64,000 nt of DNA from Molanna angustata (GCA_963576475.1 OY754982.1:17101217-17165216); one strand, 5' to 3'. Shown: positions 1 to 12,318, numbered from the stretch's first letter. Translations and numbers: made by a program. Notes: a model not told the origin generated them from the sequence alone.

Positions 1-642
1 TGTATAAAGACATGCAATACTTTGTGTTATATTTTCTAGTAGAAGGCTATTCATGCCGTAAATAAATATTTTGACAAAACGCTTTTTCTGCACACATTTT
101 TTTAAGAATTACTAAATAATAAAATGTTTCAATTAATGAAAATTCCTACGGATACTTAATGTTATTCTCTTCGTTATATTAACGTCAAATACAACAAAAG
201 TATCACATTATTTGCGTCGTATAAATGAAAAACAAATCTTTCGTTAAATTGTTAAATCGAATAAGTTTACAATTATGACAAATTAAAAATATGCGATAAG
301 CTAATTTGAATAAACTTACATGAAGGAAAATAAACAAGCACATACTGCTTAACGTAATGTATTGTGAGCGGAAGTTAACTGTTGATATTTCGGTAACATT
401 CATATATTTTTACTGCTAAATTCACGGAAATTCTTACATTAACACTTACCTGTATTCGTTTCAAACTCAAATATAAGGAAAAAACGTGTGTTAAAGCAAT
501 AAATACCGCTTAAAATATATTAAAACGAGTGGGCTATGACCCAACACTTAACTATCTTATTTTTCTTCGTGGAATGTTGACAATTCCTGAATGCATTTTT
601 ATAAAGAACGTTCTTAACGTATTACATTATTTAAATAATAAT
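1..642. other. AT-rich stretch, no gene seen
   Basis: Very AT-rich sequence with short stop-riddled frames only. I see no domain, tRNA, terminal repeat or promoter that I can defend. It ends at the left copy of the target duplication of the LINE that follows. Confidence 0.6.
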
Positions 643-653
643 AAATCAATACT

Positions 654-3600
654 TGATAATAGACATGATGGCAAAGGTGGAGCTGCGTTATTAATAAAAG
701 ACACATTTTTCTTTAACCAGATAAATTTAAAACCAATAAATTGTCCATCACAAGTTGTTGCTGCGGAAATAGACGGTACAACTTTTGTCTCAATTTATAT
801 TTCTCCTAATTTCCAACCCACCAAAAATATTTTAAGAACCATAATTTCTCGAATAAAACATCCCTTTATAATTATGGGAGATTTTAATGCTCACCATAAC
901 ATGTGGGGTTCATCATCATGCACAAAATTAGGTAGAATTATAGTTGATCTGCTAAATGAGTTGAATCTTTGCATTATTAACGACGGATCACCGACACGTA
1001 TCCCTGTGCCAAATCAACGAATCAGCGCAGTAGATTTAACAATATGTAGTCCCGATATTGCTCCATACTTGAATTGGAAAATACTTTCTGACCCATTCAA
1101 TAGTGATCATCTTCCAATAATTTTGCATTATTCACAACCGTCATACAGATACATATATACCTCTCATATTGAAAACTCAAAATCCAAAAGAAACAACAAA
1201 TTCGATAAAAATGTTTGTAATTTTGGAAAAGCTAATTGGTCAGGATATAATCATTACACCAACAACCCCAATATAACATTTACTCCCCCCTCAATAGAAA
1301 ACCTACAAGAATGCTACGATGAATTTATTAAAACGATTGAAATATCAGAAAAATTTATACCTAAAAAGAATCCCAAATTCAAAAAGTATCCCTTACCTCC
1401 TCCTTGGTGGGACTCAGCGTGCGAAGAACATTCGTCAATTAGGAAGCAAGCATATAAAGACTACAAGCATAACATGACACTTGAAAATTTCTTGTATCTT
1501 AAAAATGTTCAAGCTAAAGTCAAACGGTTCCTCAAAAACAAGAAAAGAAAAGGGTGGAAAGACTTCTGCACATCACTTAGTATCCAAGTTCCAATTTCAG
1601 AAGTTTGGAATAATATCAGAAAATTTCGTGGCTCATACAAAACCCCATCTTCTAAATCATGCCCTAAACTATGGTCAGAAGATTTCTTAAATAAAATGGC
1701 CCCACCGTATGCTGTTAACATCGATGAAATCTCGTTACAATATTCACATACTAGCAGTAACTGGCTAGATGCCCCATTCCAAATAGACGAATTAAAATCA
1801 GTCTTACAAGTGGTAAAAAATACTTCACCTGGAATAGACGGGATCCCATATATTATCTTACATAATAGTAGCGACAAAATTCTTGAAAATCTCTTAAAAT
1901 TAATAAACATAATGTTCGATACAGGGGTTATCCCAGAATCTTGGAAAACTCAACTCATTATCCCAATTTTGAAACCACTAAAGGACCCTAATTCAGGTGT
2001 CAACTACAGACCAATAGCATTATCATCAACTCTGCTTAAATTAACAGAACATATTATAAAAAGACGAATTGATTGGTTCGTTGAAAACAAAAATATTTTG
2101 CCGTACAATATTCTTCAGAAAAAAAAAATCCTCAGTAGAAAGTGTAGCCAATTTAACAACGGATATTCTTTTAGCTTTCTCTAGACAAGAACAGGTCATA
2201 GGAGTAAGCTTAGATATCACAAGTGCATATGATAATGTGCTTCTCTCCCTTCTTAAATCTAAACTTCTCCGAATTGGAATCCCCCTAAAATTAGCCATCT
2301 TCATAATGAATATTCTCCTGGATAGAAAAATCATTCTCGACATTCGAGGAATTGATACTCAAGAAAGAAAAGTCGACAGAGGCTTGCCACAGGGGTCAGT
2401 CCTTAGCCCTATCCTCTTCAATATTTATATTCACGAGATTTTTCATGTACTGTTACCCTCGGCACAGTTACTGATATATGCAGACGATTTTTTTATTTAT
2501 GTATCAGGGAAAAAAATCCAACAAATGGAGAACATTATGAATAATACTCTCAAAAATATTTCTTCGTGGTTATCTGAAAATGGCCTGAATCCCAGTCCTC
2601 CCAAATGTAAATCCATTATGTTTACAAAAAAACGCTCTATACCACATATAAAAATTCAACTAAATGACATTATCCTCCCTGTCTCTTCGGAATTAAGATT
2701 TCTTGGTATCACTTTGGATTCCAGACTATCTTGGAACTCTCAAGTTACACATATCATTAACAAATGTCAGTCTGGACTAAATGCAATGCGAGCTGTAACC
2801 CGTACTTGGTGGGGAGGTCACCCTTCTGTTCTACGTTTAATGTATATATCATACGTTCGCAGTCAAATCGACTATGGAGCGTTTTTACTTAGTCCAATTT
2901 CCAAGAAAAATTTACAACGCTTAGATAGAATACAATTTGAAGGTCTGAGACTTATATTAGGCGCTATGAAATCGACACCGGTATGTGCACTCCAGGTGGA
3001 AGCCGTGGACCCACCACTTGAGCTGAGAAAACAGTATCTGTCAGATAAATTTGTTTTAAAATGCAATATTATTAAATTCCACCCTCTAATTAGAAAAATC
3101 GCTATGCTTAAAATATTCACAAATCAATCACCATTTTGGAAACATAAAATCTCCCCTCCTCTTGTAAATAGCCTCACCTTTTTAGACCAATATTCATCGG
3201 ATTTCATTAAATCTGAGACACTCAGTTTACTCATTACCCTATCAAAATTTAATCGAGCCGCCAAACATAATCCACTCATTAGGAATAACTCCAGATGCTT
3301 TTGCATCTAAAAGACTTAAACACGTAATTGAATCCAAATGGAATGACTGGAAAATACTTTATACGGATGGATCAAAAATGGACTGCAAAAGCAATACTGG
3401 AGCAGCAGTATTTAGTGATTCAGATAAAGTTGAATTACTTTTGACTCTCCATAAAGATTCTACAATATTCTCAGCAGAATGTATAGCTATAATAGAGGCT
3501 TTGAACTATGCAAATAAAAAACGATTCTTAAAGACATTAATATTGACCGATTCCTTAAGTACACTCGAAAAACTCTCTAAATCCCCTATTTTGTATAGTG

Positions 3601-4220
3601 ATGACCACTACTGTATAGATATATGGAAAAAAATTAAAGAAATATGCAACCAAAACAGAAAACTTTGTCTGGCATGGATACCAAGTCACTGTGGTATACC
3701 AGGAAATGAGAAAGCGGATGAATTGGCTAAGAGAGCAACATATGGAAACACACGGACACATCCCAATATTACACAAAACGATCTCCTACCAATCGCAAAA
3801 AACCGTCTGATGAATAAATGGCAGTTATATTGGGACACAAGCTCACTGAAAAAGGGTAGACTTTACAAAACGACCCAACAAACAATTGTCAATAAGCCAT
3901 GGTTCCATGATAAAGCTTTTGACAAACATTCCATCAGCGTTATGTGTCGTATCCGCATGGGACACTGTTGTACCAGAGAGCATTTAAAAAAAATAGGGAT
4001 CATTGATAGCAGTCTCTGCGAATGTATGATTGGTGATGAGACACTGGATCATTTGTTTCTTGAATGCCCCATAAACGATAGGTATCCATCCTTTTTTACC
4101 GACCTCACAGAGATTGGGGTTCCAATGCCAACAAATGTGAGGACATTGTTGAGCTACAATTCCAGGCAGGTAAACATTTTGCTCAAAAAATTCATCAAAA
4201 TTAATGACATTAAAATTTAA
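654..4220 (+). pseudogene. LINE polyprotein pseudogene (endonuclease-RT-RNase H), two frameshifts
   Basis: The first open stretch (to about 2120) has the endonuclease motifs 'IIMGDFNAHHNMWGS' and 'SDHLPIILH' and the start of the RT ('NYRPIALSS'). The frame then shifts at an A-run near 2119-2128. The second stretch (about 2125-3290) carries 'GLPQGSVLSPILFNIYIHEI' and the catalytic 'YADDFFIY', then the RT thumb. A second shift near 3290 moves to the frame ending at 4220. That frame contains RNase H signatures 'LYTDGSK', 'FSAECIAIIEAL' and 'WIPSHCGIPGNEKADELAKRA', and a C-terminal Cys/His cluster ('CECMIGDETLDHLFLECP'). The catalytic residues survive, but the frameshifts and missing N-terminus make the copy non-autonomous. 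Confidence 0.88.
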
Positions 4221-4363
4221 CTCTGTTCATAAAATTTAAATTGATCGAAGTGAAATAAATATACAAAAATAATTTAGGTTTCTCTATTTTGACAGTTTAA
4301 TATTTTAACTTAGATGGCTGAGAACACTCTTAACGGGTGAAGAGCCAACAAAAAAAAAAAAAA
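654..4363 (+). mobile_element. 5'-truncated non-LTR retrotransposon (LINE) with endonuclease, RT and RNase H
   Basis: Order of domains is AP-type endonuclease, reverse transcriptase, RNase H, then a short 3' UTR and a poly-A run (about 4350-4366). The 11-mer AAATCAATACT occurs at 643-653 and again at 4364-4374, directly bracketing the element, so I read it as the target-site duplication (the first three A's merge with the tail). The left boundary falls inside the endonuclease, just before the conserved 'GKGGAALLIK' stretch, as expected for 5' truncation during target-primed reverse transcription. A C-terminal RNase H points to the I/LOA-like side of the jockey superfamily. The exact clade is inference. 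Confidence 0.85.
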
Positions 4364-4375
4364 AAATCAATACTC

Positions 4376-4413
4376 AATTTATCACATAACGTGCGAGCAT
4401 TATGTGATAAATT
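4376..4413. repeat. Perfect 14-bp inverted repeat (hairpin)
   Basis: AATTTATCACATAA at 4376-4389 and its exact reverse complement at 4400-4413 are separated by a 10-nt GC-richer loop. It sits immediately right of the LINE target duplication. No function is assigned. Confidence 0.7.
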
Positions 4414-4480
4414 AAATGAAATTATAGAGAAGAAATTAGTGTGTCTCCAAAAATAAATAAGTTTTGCGATGCATTTTTTT

Positions 4481-4982
4481 AAAAGAATGAATATGTCCTT
4501 GTAACAAGTACATACACATTCTCATCATTCTCTAAATTAATCATTAATTCTTGTGCTATAGGTGAACGAATTCGGTCGTGGGCAATGTTCCCTGTAAGGT
4601 GTGCGCGTGTGCGTGCGCACACCTAGTAAAATCTCTTTGCACACGTGTTTTACCCTCCGCACAGTCAATATTATATAAGAAAGTTTTCATTGCCAGATTT
4701 TAGTTACCTATATTTTTTATTTATTTCAAAAATTATCTTTGTTAGTGTTGTTATTCACTGTGATTTATAAATACCCTAAAAATATACATTTTAATGAAAA
4801 ATTGTATGTGTTTATGGGGGTGGAGGGGTGTAAATTTATCGCACCGCCACTGCACAGATGCGACGAAGATCCGCACACACAATAGAAAAATTAGAGGGAA
4901 CGTTGGTCGTGGCAGGATTCGAACTAGCGATCACTGGATTACTAACCTAGCGCGCTATTCGCTCTGCCACCACTCATCTTTA
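4481..4982 (-). mobile_element. tRNA-derived SINE, interrupted by a hAT-type element
   Basis: On the minus strand the 4906-4978 part reads as a tRNA-like head: 'GGCAGAGCGAATAGCGC' (A-box-like) and 'GTTCGAATCCTGCC' (B-box-like). The body continues at 4484-4582 and ends in a T-run (poly-A tail on the minus strand) at about 4477. The same SINE is present at 50155-52237, which allows the uninterrupted sequence to be inferred. The head and body here are separated by the 4583-4905 insertion. Confidence 0.7.
4583..4905. mobile_element. Non-autonomous hAT-type element (323 bp)
   Basis: Ends are CAATGTTCCCTGTAAG (left) and its near reverse complement (right, reading CAACGTTCCCTCTAA on the minus strand). 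The flanking 8 bp are GTCGTGGG at 4575-4582 and GTCGTGGC at 4906-4913, one mismatch. An 8-bp duplication and 'CA(A/G)NGTTCCC' ends are typical of the hAT superfamily. No transposase is encoded. The interior holds a GTGCGC-rich stretch. The second SINE copy in the window supplies the uninterrupted target sequence. Confidence 0.72.
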
Positions 4983-6300
4983 TGAATCTTTGTGGTGTCG
5001 AAAAACGTGTTTAAAAATTGTGAAATCAACTCTCAAGTTAGTGGAATATACACTTAGTGGATGTACTTACTTAAAACATATTATACTTGTTACACTTTAA
5101 GTTCCGATATCAATGGATTACGATTGAACGTTAAATTGACAAGACTTCGCGTCGGTCAATTAACCCGACAACGATCGGAAATTATTTTTGAAAATCCGAG
5201 TTTTCTCGAATGTTGACATTTTTTATTCCACCTTCAGCCCCCATCTTCTGGCACAATTTAACGTCATAAAACGAGATTACAGAAGATAAGACAGCATATT
5301 ACTCTTAACCAGGTTAAGTCGTCCGCTCAAACTCCTCGATTACAGAACATCTCTAGATCCACACCGCAAAAGTAGATACATAATCATGATAAATACAGAA
5401 TAATTTAAATGGAATATAAATGGAAATACAATTAAAAAAATATTTAAAACTTCATTATCTACAACATGTCTGCACTATGTTGCGAAATTTTTCATCATTT
5501 TATTTAAAATAATATAGCAATATGATTTCTCGACTACTGAGAATCGAACCCAGGAAAGCAGTACGTAAGTCATTATGCCACGGCAGTCGGCATCTTAATT
5601 TCTTTCACTTCAAATAATTTTAACCATCATTTTTCTACAAATAGCTGTAGGTACACTATATATATAGAAATAAAAAATGAATGTACAGTTAAATTAAAGC
5701 AATAACGTAATTTAATCTCTAAATATCCGTTCGATATAATAAATTATCTGATGGTAATAAAACAAACCATAATACGCTACGCATTGATATGTTCAACAAG
5801 TATACATATGGAAAATAAGTTTAATTAAAATGATAGCGGTGTTTATGTACAGTTACACAAAATTATAAATGTTTCGATAGCGACTAATAATGTACTGCAC
5901 GAATGCTAACAGTGCGTACCTACAACACTTGTTTCAAAAATACGCACATGAATTTGATCGAAAACCGCAACAGCCAGAACAAACGGGTATAAAAAGAATA
6001 GCAGACCAGAGTCAACAGATAGTTATAAAAATAATAGCAGAACTAATTTGAGATCAGGGTCAACAAACGTGAGAAAGTGACATGAAAATATTAAGAGAAT
6101 GTTTTATTTATTAAGGAAAATTTACTGTGAGTAAAAAGCATAATTACTTTTAGAACACGTTCTTCAAAACTTAATAAAGTAAAGGGGTGCGAAGCGTGAC
6201 AAAATAGAAAACGAAAAATATTATACTATCGATGGTATTGTACACAGAATTCGTTGAGTAATTTTTTTGTCAATCGAGATATTTATTAAATTTTATTTTG
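4983..6300. other. Intergenic, with one tRNA-like SINE remnant
   Basis: AT-rich. The minus strand at about 5522-5590 has a tRNA-like B box ('GGGTTCGATTCTCAG') and a weak A box, so it is probably a SINE head rather than a tRNA gene. The arms do not pair as a full cloverleaf. Nothing else was recognised. Confidence 0.45.
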
Positions 6301-6304
6301 CATA

Positions 6305-6480
6305 TCGCCGCGGCAAAGTTGGTAAGCCGTTCGGTTTCTGTGAGGGCGTCCTGTGTTCAATTCCCAGCAGGAAATTTATTTAAATTCATTTCTCACGCAA
6401 ATATTGCTTCTCTGGGCTGGAAACACTGGTTAGTTGGAAGAAATTGACATATGGCAATAAACTCGCCGCTTGCGCGGGGT
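6305..6480 (+). mobile_element. tRNA-derived SINE remnant with shared 'tatggcaataa' module
   Basis: The head at 6308-6375 resembles a tRNA ('GCGGCAAAGTTGGTAAGC' A box, 'GTGTTCAATTCCCAGC' degenerate B box). It is followed by 'ttggaagaaattgacatatg' and 'gcaataaactcgcc'. That second module recurs at about 9905-9935, 47508-47530 and, inverted, 53270-53310. This suggests a common 3' body shared by several SINE or LINE families in this genome. Confidence 0.5.
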
Positions 6481-6599
6481 GCAAAGAAGTGTTCATTGTA
6501 TATGGAGTACCTAGCTATATTCATTCTACGACCAAGCCAAGAAACATGACTACAAATTCGGTACAGTAAAATTAGCAAAACGACAGCGATACAAATGTA

Positions 6600-7300
6600 A
6601 AACATTATTCTTTCATAACATCAAAGCATATCCTACAATGTGGAATAATCAACGATAGGTTGTCAATTGGAAGTGTTCTGAAATTTTGGACATGTTGCAT
6701 CCTAATTGTTATTTAAGAATTTTATGAAAATTTACCCTGGTGGGATATTGCACATCTGCCGTTTTTAATTGGACTTTCAGCAAACTGCAATGTCGGATGT
6801 ATCAGATTTGACACCTATTGTTTTTTACATGCCATGTTAAAACGGCTGATCTGCTACTTACAGCGTTTTAAAATGTTATTTATAAAATAAAACACTGTCG
6901 GATATGGTAGTTAAAGAGAAAATAAATTGGCATTTGTTCAAATTATTTTTACTTCTACATTCACTTAATAAATTGAATGATTTAAAAATGTCACAAATAA
7001 ATCCATTTTAAATGTGCAATCGAAAGTTCCAATAACATTGTTGTAACTGCCACAGTCGACATTACTGTTGGGAAAGTTGATTCACTATATTAAAACTGCA
7101 GAGCTCATAAAAGAATTTTGTATATTTTTAAATTTATCAACACAAATGTCTGTAGGGCGATGCGCAATCCCTATAACATCGATGGAAGTGATACGTACAC
7201 AGCACAAGGGTGATTTAGCGTCTAACAATGTCGGATTTTAATATACATCATATTACTTACTATATTTTGTAAAATACACAAAATATACTTACATTACATA
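6600..7300. other. AT-rich intergenic with repeat fragment
   Basis: The part at 6617-6662 resembles 60395-60445 ('gcatatcccacaatgtgggg'). No gene is visible in the remainder. Confidence 0.4.
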
Positions 7301-7568
7301 CATACCATCACGCCATGTCCCTCGCGGGGTAGGCAGAGAGAACCAAACGCCACTTATTTCTATCTTGACACACATTCATCGCCTCGTCGACATTCATAAC
7401 TCGTCTTATACATGTTCGTCTGTTATTCATGCTTCTGACATTTCCGTCTTTCAAAATACCGTTCACACGGACGTGCAATTCCTTCCTTGGGCGGCCCCGA
7501 CCTCTCATTCCATTCCTGTCCGCAATGTATATTTTCTTCTTCAGGCGTTCCTCATTCATTCTCCCCAT
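7290..7568 (-). pseudogene. LINE reverse transcriptase, C-terminal fragment
   Basis: The 86-residue frame has the C-terminal signature of insect non-LTR RT proteins: 'GRGRPRKELHVRVNGILKDG', 'RRTCIRRVMNVDEAMNVCQD' and 'RNKWRLVLSAYPARDMA'. The end is followed by a tail reading 'gcgtgatggtatgtatgtaa' on the minus strand. The same 3' end lies at 28967-29015 on the + strand. The RT core is absent, so this is a severely 5'-truncated copy. Confidence 0.72.
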
Positions 7569-7804
7569 GTGCCCAAACCTCTCAATGTGTTCACTTTCAT
7601 TATATTAATGACATCATTCTTTATCTTACATTCTTTCCTTATGCCCTCATTTCTGACCCATTTATTTATGAAATTATATTTTTTTAACACAATAGCTAGA
7701 TACCTAACATAATTAATTTTATGCAATAAAAGTATTTTTGACAAAATGTCAGATCCGACATGACGTTGTGTGCATTACATTATAAAAAATGCACGACCGA
7801 TGCG

Positions 7805-7870
7805 TGTATTCCCACATGCCCGTCTCGTCTCACATAAAAAGGCAACATTCAGAATGGGTGGTATACCTAA
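7805..7870 (+). repeat. Copy of a dispersed repeat also at 60480-60555
   Basis: 'gtctcgtctcacataaaaag' and 'ttcagaatgggtggtatacc' closely match the 3' half of the repeat at 60395-60555. The 5' half of the same repeat appears 1.1 kb to the left (6617-6662), so the copy here may have been split by later insertions. Confidence 0.45.
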
Positions 7871-7953
7871 TTGAAAAAATAAACAGTCGATTGAATTAGA
7901 AGATTTCTCGTTGTATTAAACATCACTGTTTATGAACAATTTCGTGTATTATT

Positions 7954-8138
7954 TATCAGGTATCGGTGCCCCCCTGGGTGGGAGACCAGGCTTGCCAGCT
8001 GATAGGTAGGACCAAGGCGGCGGCGGGTCATGTACGACTCTTGTCTCGCACTGTACACTACTGTAATGTAATGCCGGATGACGACGGTACTCGGTACACC
8101 CCCAACACACCAGCGAACGGGCCCCCGATACCGTGATA
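7954..8138. mobile_element. Small GC-rich element with short terminal inverted repeats
   Basis: The left end is TATCAGGTATCGGTGCCCCC and the right end, read on the minus strand, is TATCACGGTATCGGGGGCCC. The 185-bp interior is much richer in G+C than its surroundings and has no convincing ORF. I did not find a clean target duplication. It may be a MITE or another short element of unknown class. Confidence 0.4.
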
Positions 8139-8279
8139 TTTGGAAATAATATTTGACACCGTGCTTCGAAAAAACCACCATGTGCACGATTTTATTTACT
8201 ATACTCTTCACTCTACGTACATATAGTGTAGATTTATTATAACACAATATTTTGAAATGAAAACAGGTCATTGCACCCT

Positions 8280-8890
8280 ATTGTCAATAGTAATCGACAT
8301 AACTACTCACAAAAAAAAGTCGAGGTCCGTTATACCATATACTTAATGTTAAATAGATTGTTTTATCAAATGTTTATTTAACACCTAATTTATTAATGGA
8401 TTTGAATTAAATTTGGTCGGTCTAAGGACATTTTAATCAGACATAGTTTAACTATAATCCTTGTTTAATAAATAAAGCTCTTTACAATATTAAAAATATT
8501 TATTTATTTATTATTACAAAAAAAAAATATTACACAAGAAAATACATTAACAAAAAGAAATTAAAACACTTCCTTCAAAAAGAGATGAACTCGTGCTTTG
8601 AAGGGAGTTGTAACTTCACAAACATAAAACAAAAAAAAAAACAAAATAACAATAAACAAACATTTATTTATATAAGATACTTCACTGTTACCATATTTAT
8701 TATTTTATGTATCTACATATTTACAATTCTTTTAATTGATTTAAACTAGTAATATTTAATTTTATTTTGTGGAATCGTCATTTTTTCATATTTCAGAAAT
8801 TATTTATACTTATCGGGTCCGGACTTTAGGCTTTTTTTATTTTGTTTCTTTATTTGATTTTTCAAACATACATGGAAGAGCATTTTTTGG
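8280..8890. other. AT-rich, no gene seen
   Basis: Long A- and T-runs and no coding or structural signal that I can support. Confidence 0.5.
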
Positions 8891-8893
8891 TAA

Positions 8894-10075
8894 TTTAAAT
8901 TACACCAGAATGATACCAAACGATGGGTTTGACAGTAAAGACGACTTGTCAGAAGACAAAGACCAGGACCACTTGAAGCTTTGGAAGGAATTGCTGGGCA
9001 ACGACTCACCCCAAGAACCATCCGAGTCCCTGCCACTGGGGAAGAACCTTCCACGGTGTCTCTCGAAAACTTTAAGTAAACAGAATTAGAACGGAGTGTG
9101 GAAGGAACGAGGCCAACATGGCGCGGTGGGAATGTCAGGGAATAACCGAGATGGACTTTGTTCCTGCAGCCCGAGCAGACGATACTGGAGCTGGTGAGGG
9201 TGGAGTGCACCGAGGCGTTATGGAAGGAGCCAACTCGGAGGACCATCTTAATCCTGTCTTATTGGTCTGCAAAGGAAGTTTAGGACGCTACCGACACGAT
9301 TGAAGAAGACGAAAGTGCGTTGCAAGTTCTGGTAACAAAGAATTCCAGTTCCAAAGATGAAGAAGCGACAACTTCTAAAATAAGGCTTTTTGGGAGAAGG
9401 AAATACGAAAAATTTCTGAATATCGACATTTTTGAAAACGTTGATCTCCCACCAGAATCTCATGGAGAAGTTCAGCTTCTGCGCAAGTAACCAGAGTACT
9501 CAGGAAGATCCTTTATGGCTTGCACAAAATGTAATGTCAATTTATGTCACAATAAGGATAGCATTAATTTTCTATTGTTTTTTCAAAAACAATGAAATCA
9601 GTAGATGCCAGCTAAAAAAAACTTTTGCTGCATGAGACGCCATATGTACACGATTTATTTAATTTAATTTTTGATATCAAATACCTGATCCCTCTCCTTT
9701 TCCTTCCTTCCCTTTGCTAAGTAATATTTAGTAAAGAAGGAATATTAATCCCTAAACACCTGATCTCGATTTCCTCTTCTTGTTCCTCCCCAATCCTTTT
9801 TTGCTGACTTTTTTTTTTATTTATCTCAGCTTGTTCTTTTTTAGCTTTCATTTTTTGTTGATGTACATGTATAATTCTGTCACTCTGTAATCTGGTTGGT
9901 TTGAAGAGATTGCCTAATGGCAATAAGCCCGCCAGTGTGCATTATATTTGTTTATATTATGTACAAAAAGTTAAATATAAACAAAATTTTTGAAAACAAT
10001 ACTTGTCTTTTATTTTAATATTTCCTACCTAAAATATTATTTTTTCGCGAAACAAAAAAGTCATGCAGGAAGGGG
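8894..10075 (+). pseudogene. piggyBac-like transposase relic
   Basis: An acidic N-terminal part (about 8905-9089, 'IPNDGFDSKDDLSEDKDQD') and a C-terminal part (about 9300-9620) remain in different frames. The C-terminal part ends in 'CTKCNVNLCHNKDSINFLLF', which fits the cysteine-rich C-terminus of piggyBac transposases. The central DDD catalytic region is missing or unrecognisable. A candidate right end is 'CATGCAGGAAGGGG' abutting TTAA at 10076-10079. I did not find the matching left end. The family call rests on the C-terminal motif and the TTAA. Confidence 0.4.
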
Positions 10076-10187
10076 TTAAACGTAATTATTGTTCAACAAA
10101 TGTTTAAAATTTAATACATGCACGAAAACCAGGTAAGAATATCTTATAATAAACAATATAAAGGTATATTTTTCTTCGTTTGCAATC

Positions 10188-10440
10188 CTAGGACTTGCAC
10201 AAGATTGAGATAATGGAGCAGGCGAAAGAGACGGGATGTCGAGCTGCATGGTACTTATTGTGCATTAGCAACAGTGGCCGGACCACGGTGGTAGAGGGAT
10301 GTGGAAGACGGCGGGAAAGCCGCAAATGTTTGGGTCGAGGGTATTGATCGCCTCGGAGATTGGGGCGAGTTCTTGGACCGGGGCAAGGAGACGTCCGTTC
10401 ATCCATCGCAGGAGGTAAAGAAGACAGACTGAACTAGGCA
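10188..10440. other. Isolated GC-rich segment of unknown nature
   Basis: About 250 bp of distinctly higher G+C in AT-rich surroundings. It has a 72-codon open frame on the minus strand (10188-10406) and another partly open frame on the plus strand. The peptides match nothing I know. It could be an exon, a conserved non-coding element or an old retroelement piece. Confidence 0.25.
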
Positions 10441-10869
10441 CCTGACAAATATCAATCTTATTATGGTATTAATATTGTTGATATTGACTGCATACACAAA
10501 CACAGAGCTGCACATGAATTCCCAAAAAATTTACGGCAATTTTTTTTTGTTGCCTTTCGTGTGTTGGTCGTCAACGTGGCTTTACAGGTAACAATGTAAA
10601 CGATAACTTTAAAGATCAACCAACGCAATAAAATATGTAAATACATATATTGTGAAAGTCGATTTGAACTTTGTCTTGACTAAAAAAACGTAGTAAATAA
10701 GGTAAAATATACATTTATATATATTTTTTACCGAAACAAATAACTCAAGCTTGCGCCTAAAAACATAAACTTAGAAACTAAACTCATTTCGGTCAGAGAT
10801 CGATATTACTTTCACTAGATATTAAAAAATATAAGTTGTACAAATCATAGGTGTTTTGTCAAAAATATG

Positions 10870-12285
10870 ACAAAAACCGTTTTGATACTGCTTAGACAAT
10901 TTCACACCGCATAATCTATTCAGTAGCAGTGTGGCGTATTATGAGAAATCGCATGACAGGGAGATGATAGCATAAAAATGTTTGGAAACTGTTTTGACAA
11001 TTCCATACTGCATTATCTATACAGTAGCAGTGTGGCGTATAATGAGAAATCGCATGACAGGGAGATGATAGCATAAAAATGTTTGGAAACTGTTTTGACA
11101 ATTCCATACTGCATTATCTATACAGTAGCAGTGTGGCGTATCATGAGAAATCGCATGACAGGGAGATGATAGCATAAAAATGTTTGGAAACTGTTTTGAC
11201 AATTCCATACTGCATTATCTATACAGTAGCAGTGTGGCGTATCATGAGAAATCGCATGACAGGGAGATGATAGCATAAAAATGTTTGGAAACTGTTTTGA
11301 CAATTACATACTGCATTATCTATACAGTAGCAGTGTGGCGTATAATGAGAAACAGGATGTTATCAAGTATTGTCTATGTCTGTTGTATGCCGATGACTTG
11401 AAGCTTTATATTAGTATCAAAAGTATAGCAGACTGTCTTCTGTTGCAATCAGACATTGAAAACCTTTGGAAATGGTCTATTGAAAATAACCTTCACTTTA
11501 ACATTAAAAAGTGTTCTGTTATGAGTTATGCACGTTCCAGAATTCCAATTATGTATAATTACAATATGAATGGGTCAATGATAGCCCGGATATGTGAACT
11601 AAAAGACCTTGGAGTTATATTTGATGCGAAATTAACTTTTGCTCAACATATAACATCAGTAACTACCAAATGCGGTCAACTTCTGGGCTTTACAATGCGC
11701 CTTGGAAGATACTTTTCTAACCATGAAACATTGAAAAATATTTTCAACTGTATGGTGCGTACCAAATTGGAGTACGGAAGCGCAGTTTGGGCGCCATACC
11801 AAAGAAAATATTCCGATATGTTGGAGCAAATTCAGAAGAAGTTCATGAGGTACCTGTATATGCGAATGCACGGAGTATATCCGACATACATGCACCACCC
11901 TGAACTTCTGACGTCCTGTTCTTATATGAGTCTTGAAAGCAGGCGTGATAACGCACTACTTTTGACCGGCTTCAAGATTTTCAACAATCTTATTGATTGT
12001 CCAGAACTGCTAGAAAGGCTAGGGCTTTTTGTGCCACCCAACTACATAAGGGGTAGAGGTCACAATCTTCTGAACGTCCCCCATTCCAGAACGGATGTAG
12101 TGGCCCGCAGCACTCTGGTGCGCATTATGGAAAAAATAAACTCACTCTCGGACGAGGTAGATATTTTCCATTGGAATATAAGGCGCTTTAAATCGTACCT
12201 TAAACAGAGGTAGCCGTCATCGAACCGCACATCACACCATAATTGGCAGCAGCTGTCGTGTGATAACGAAAAAAAAAAAAAAAAG

Positions 12286-12318
<33 letters not shown>

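Noticed and set aside
4794..4985. 63-codon frame on the + strand
   Set aside because: It spans the hAT-type element and the antisense of the SINE head, with no domain.
7930..8271. 113-codon minus-strand frame
   Set aside because: It covers the small GC-rich TIR element and both flanks. The peptide has no recognisable domain.
10916..11303. Overlapping open frames of about 61-63 codons on the minus strand
   Set aside because: They run through the 101-bp satellite and repeat the same peptide. They are by-products of the repeat.
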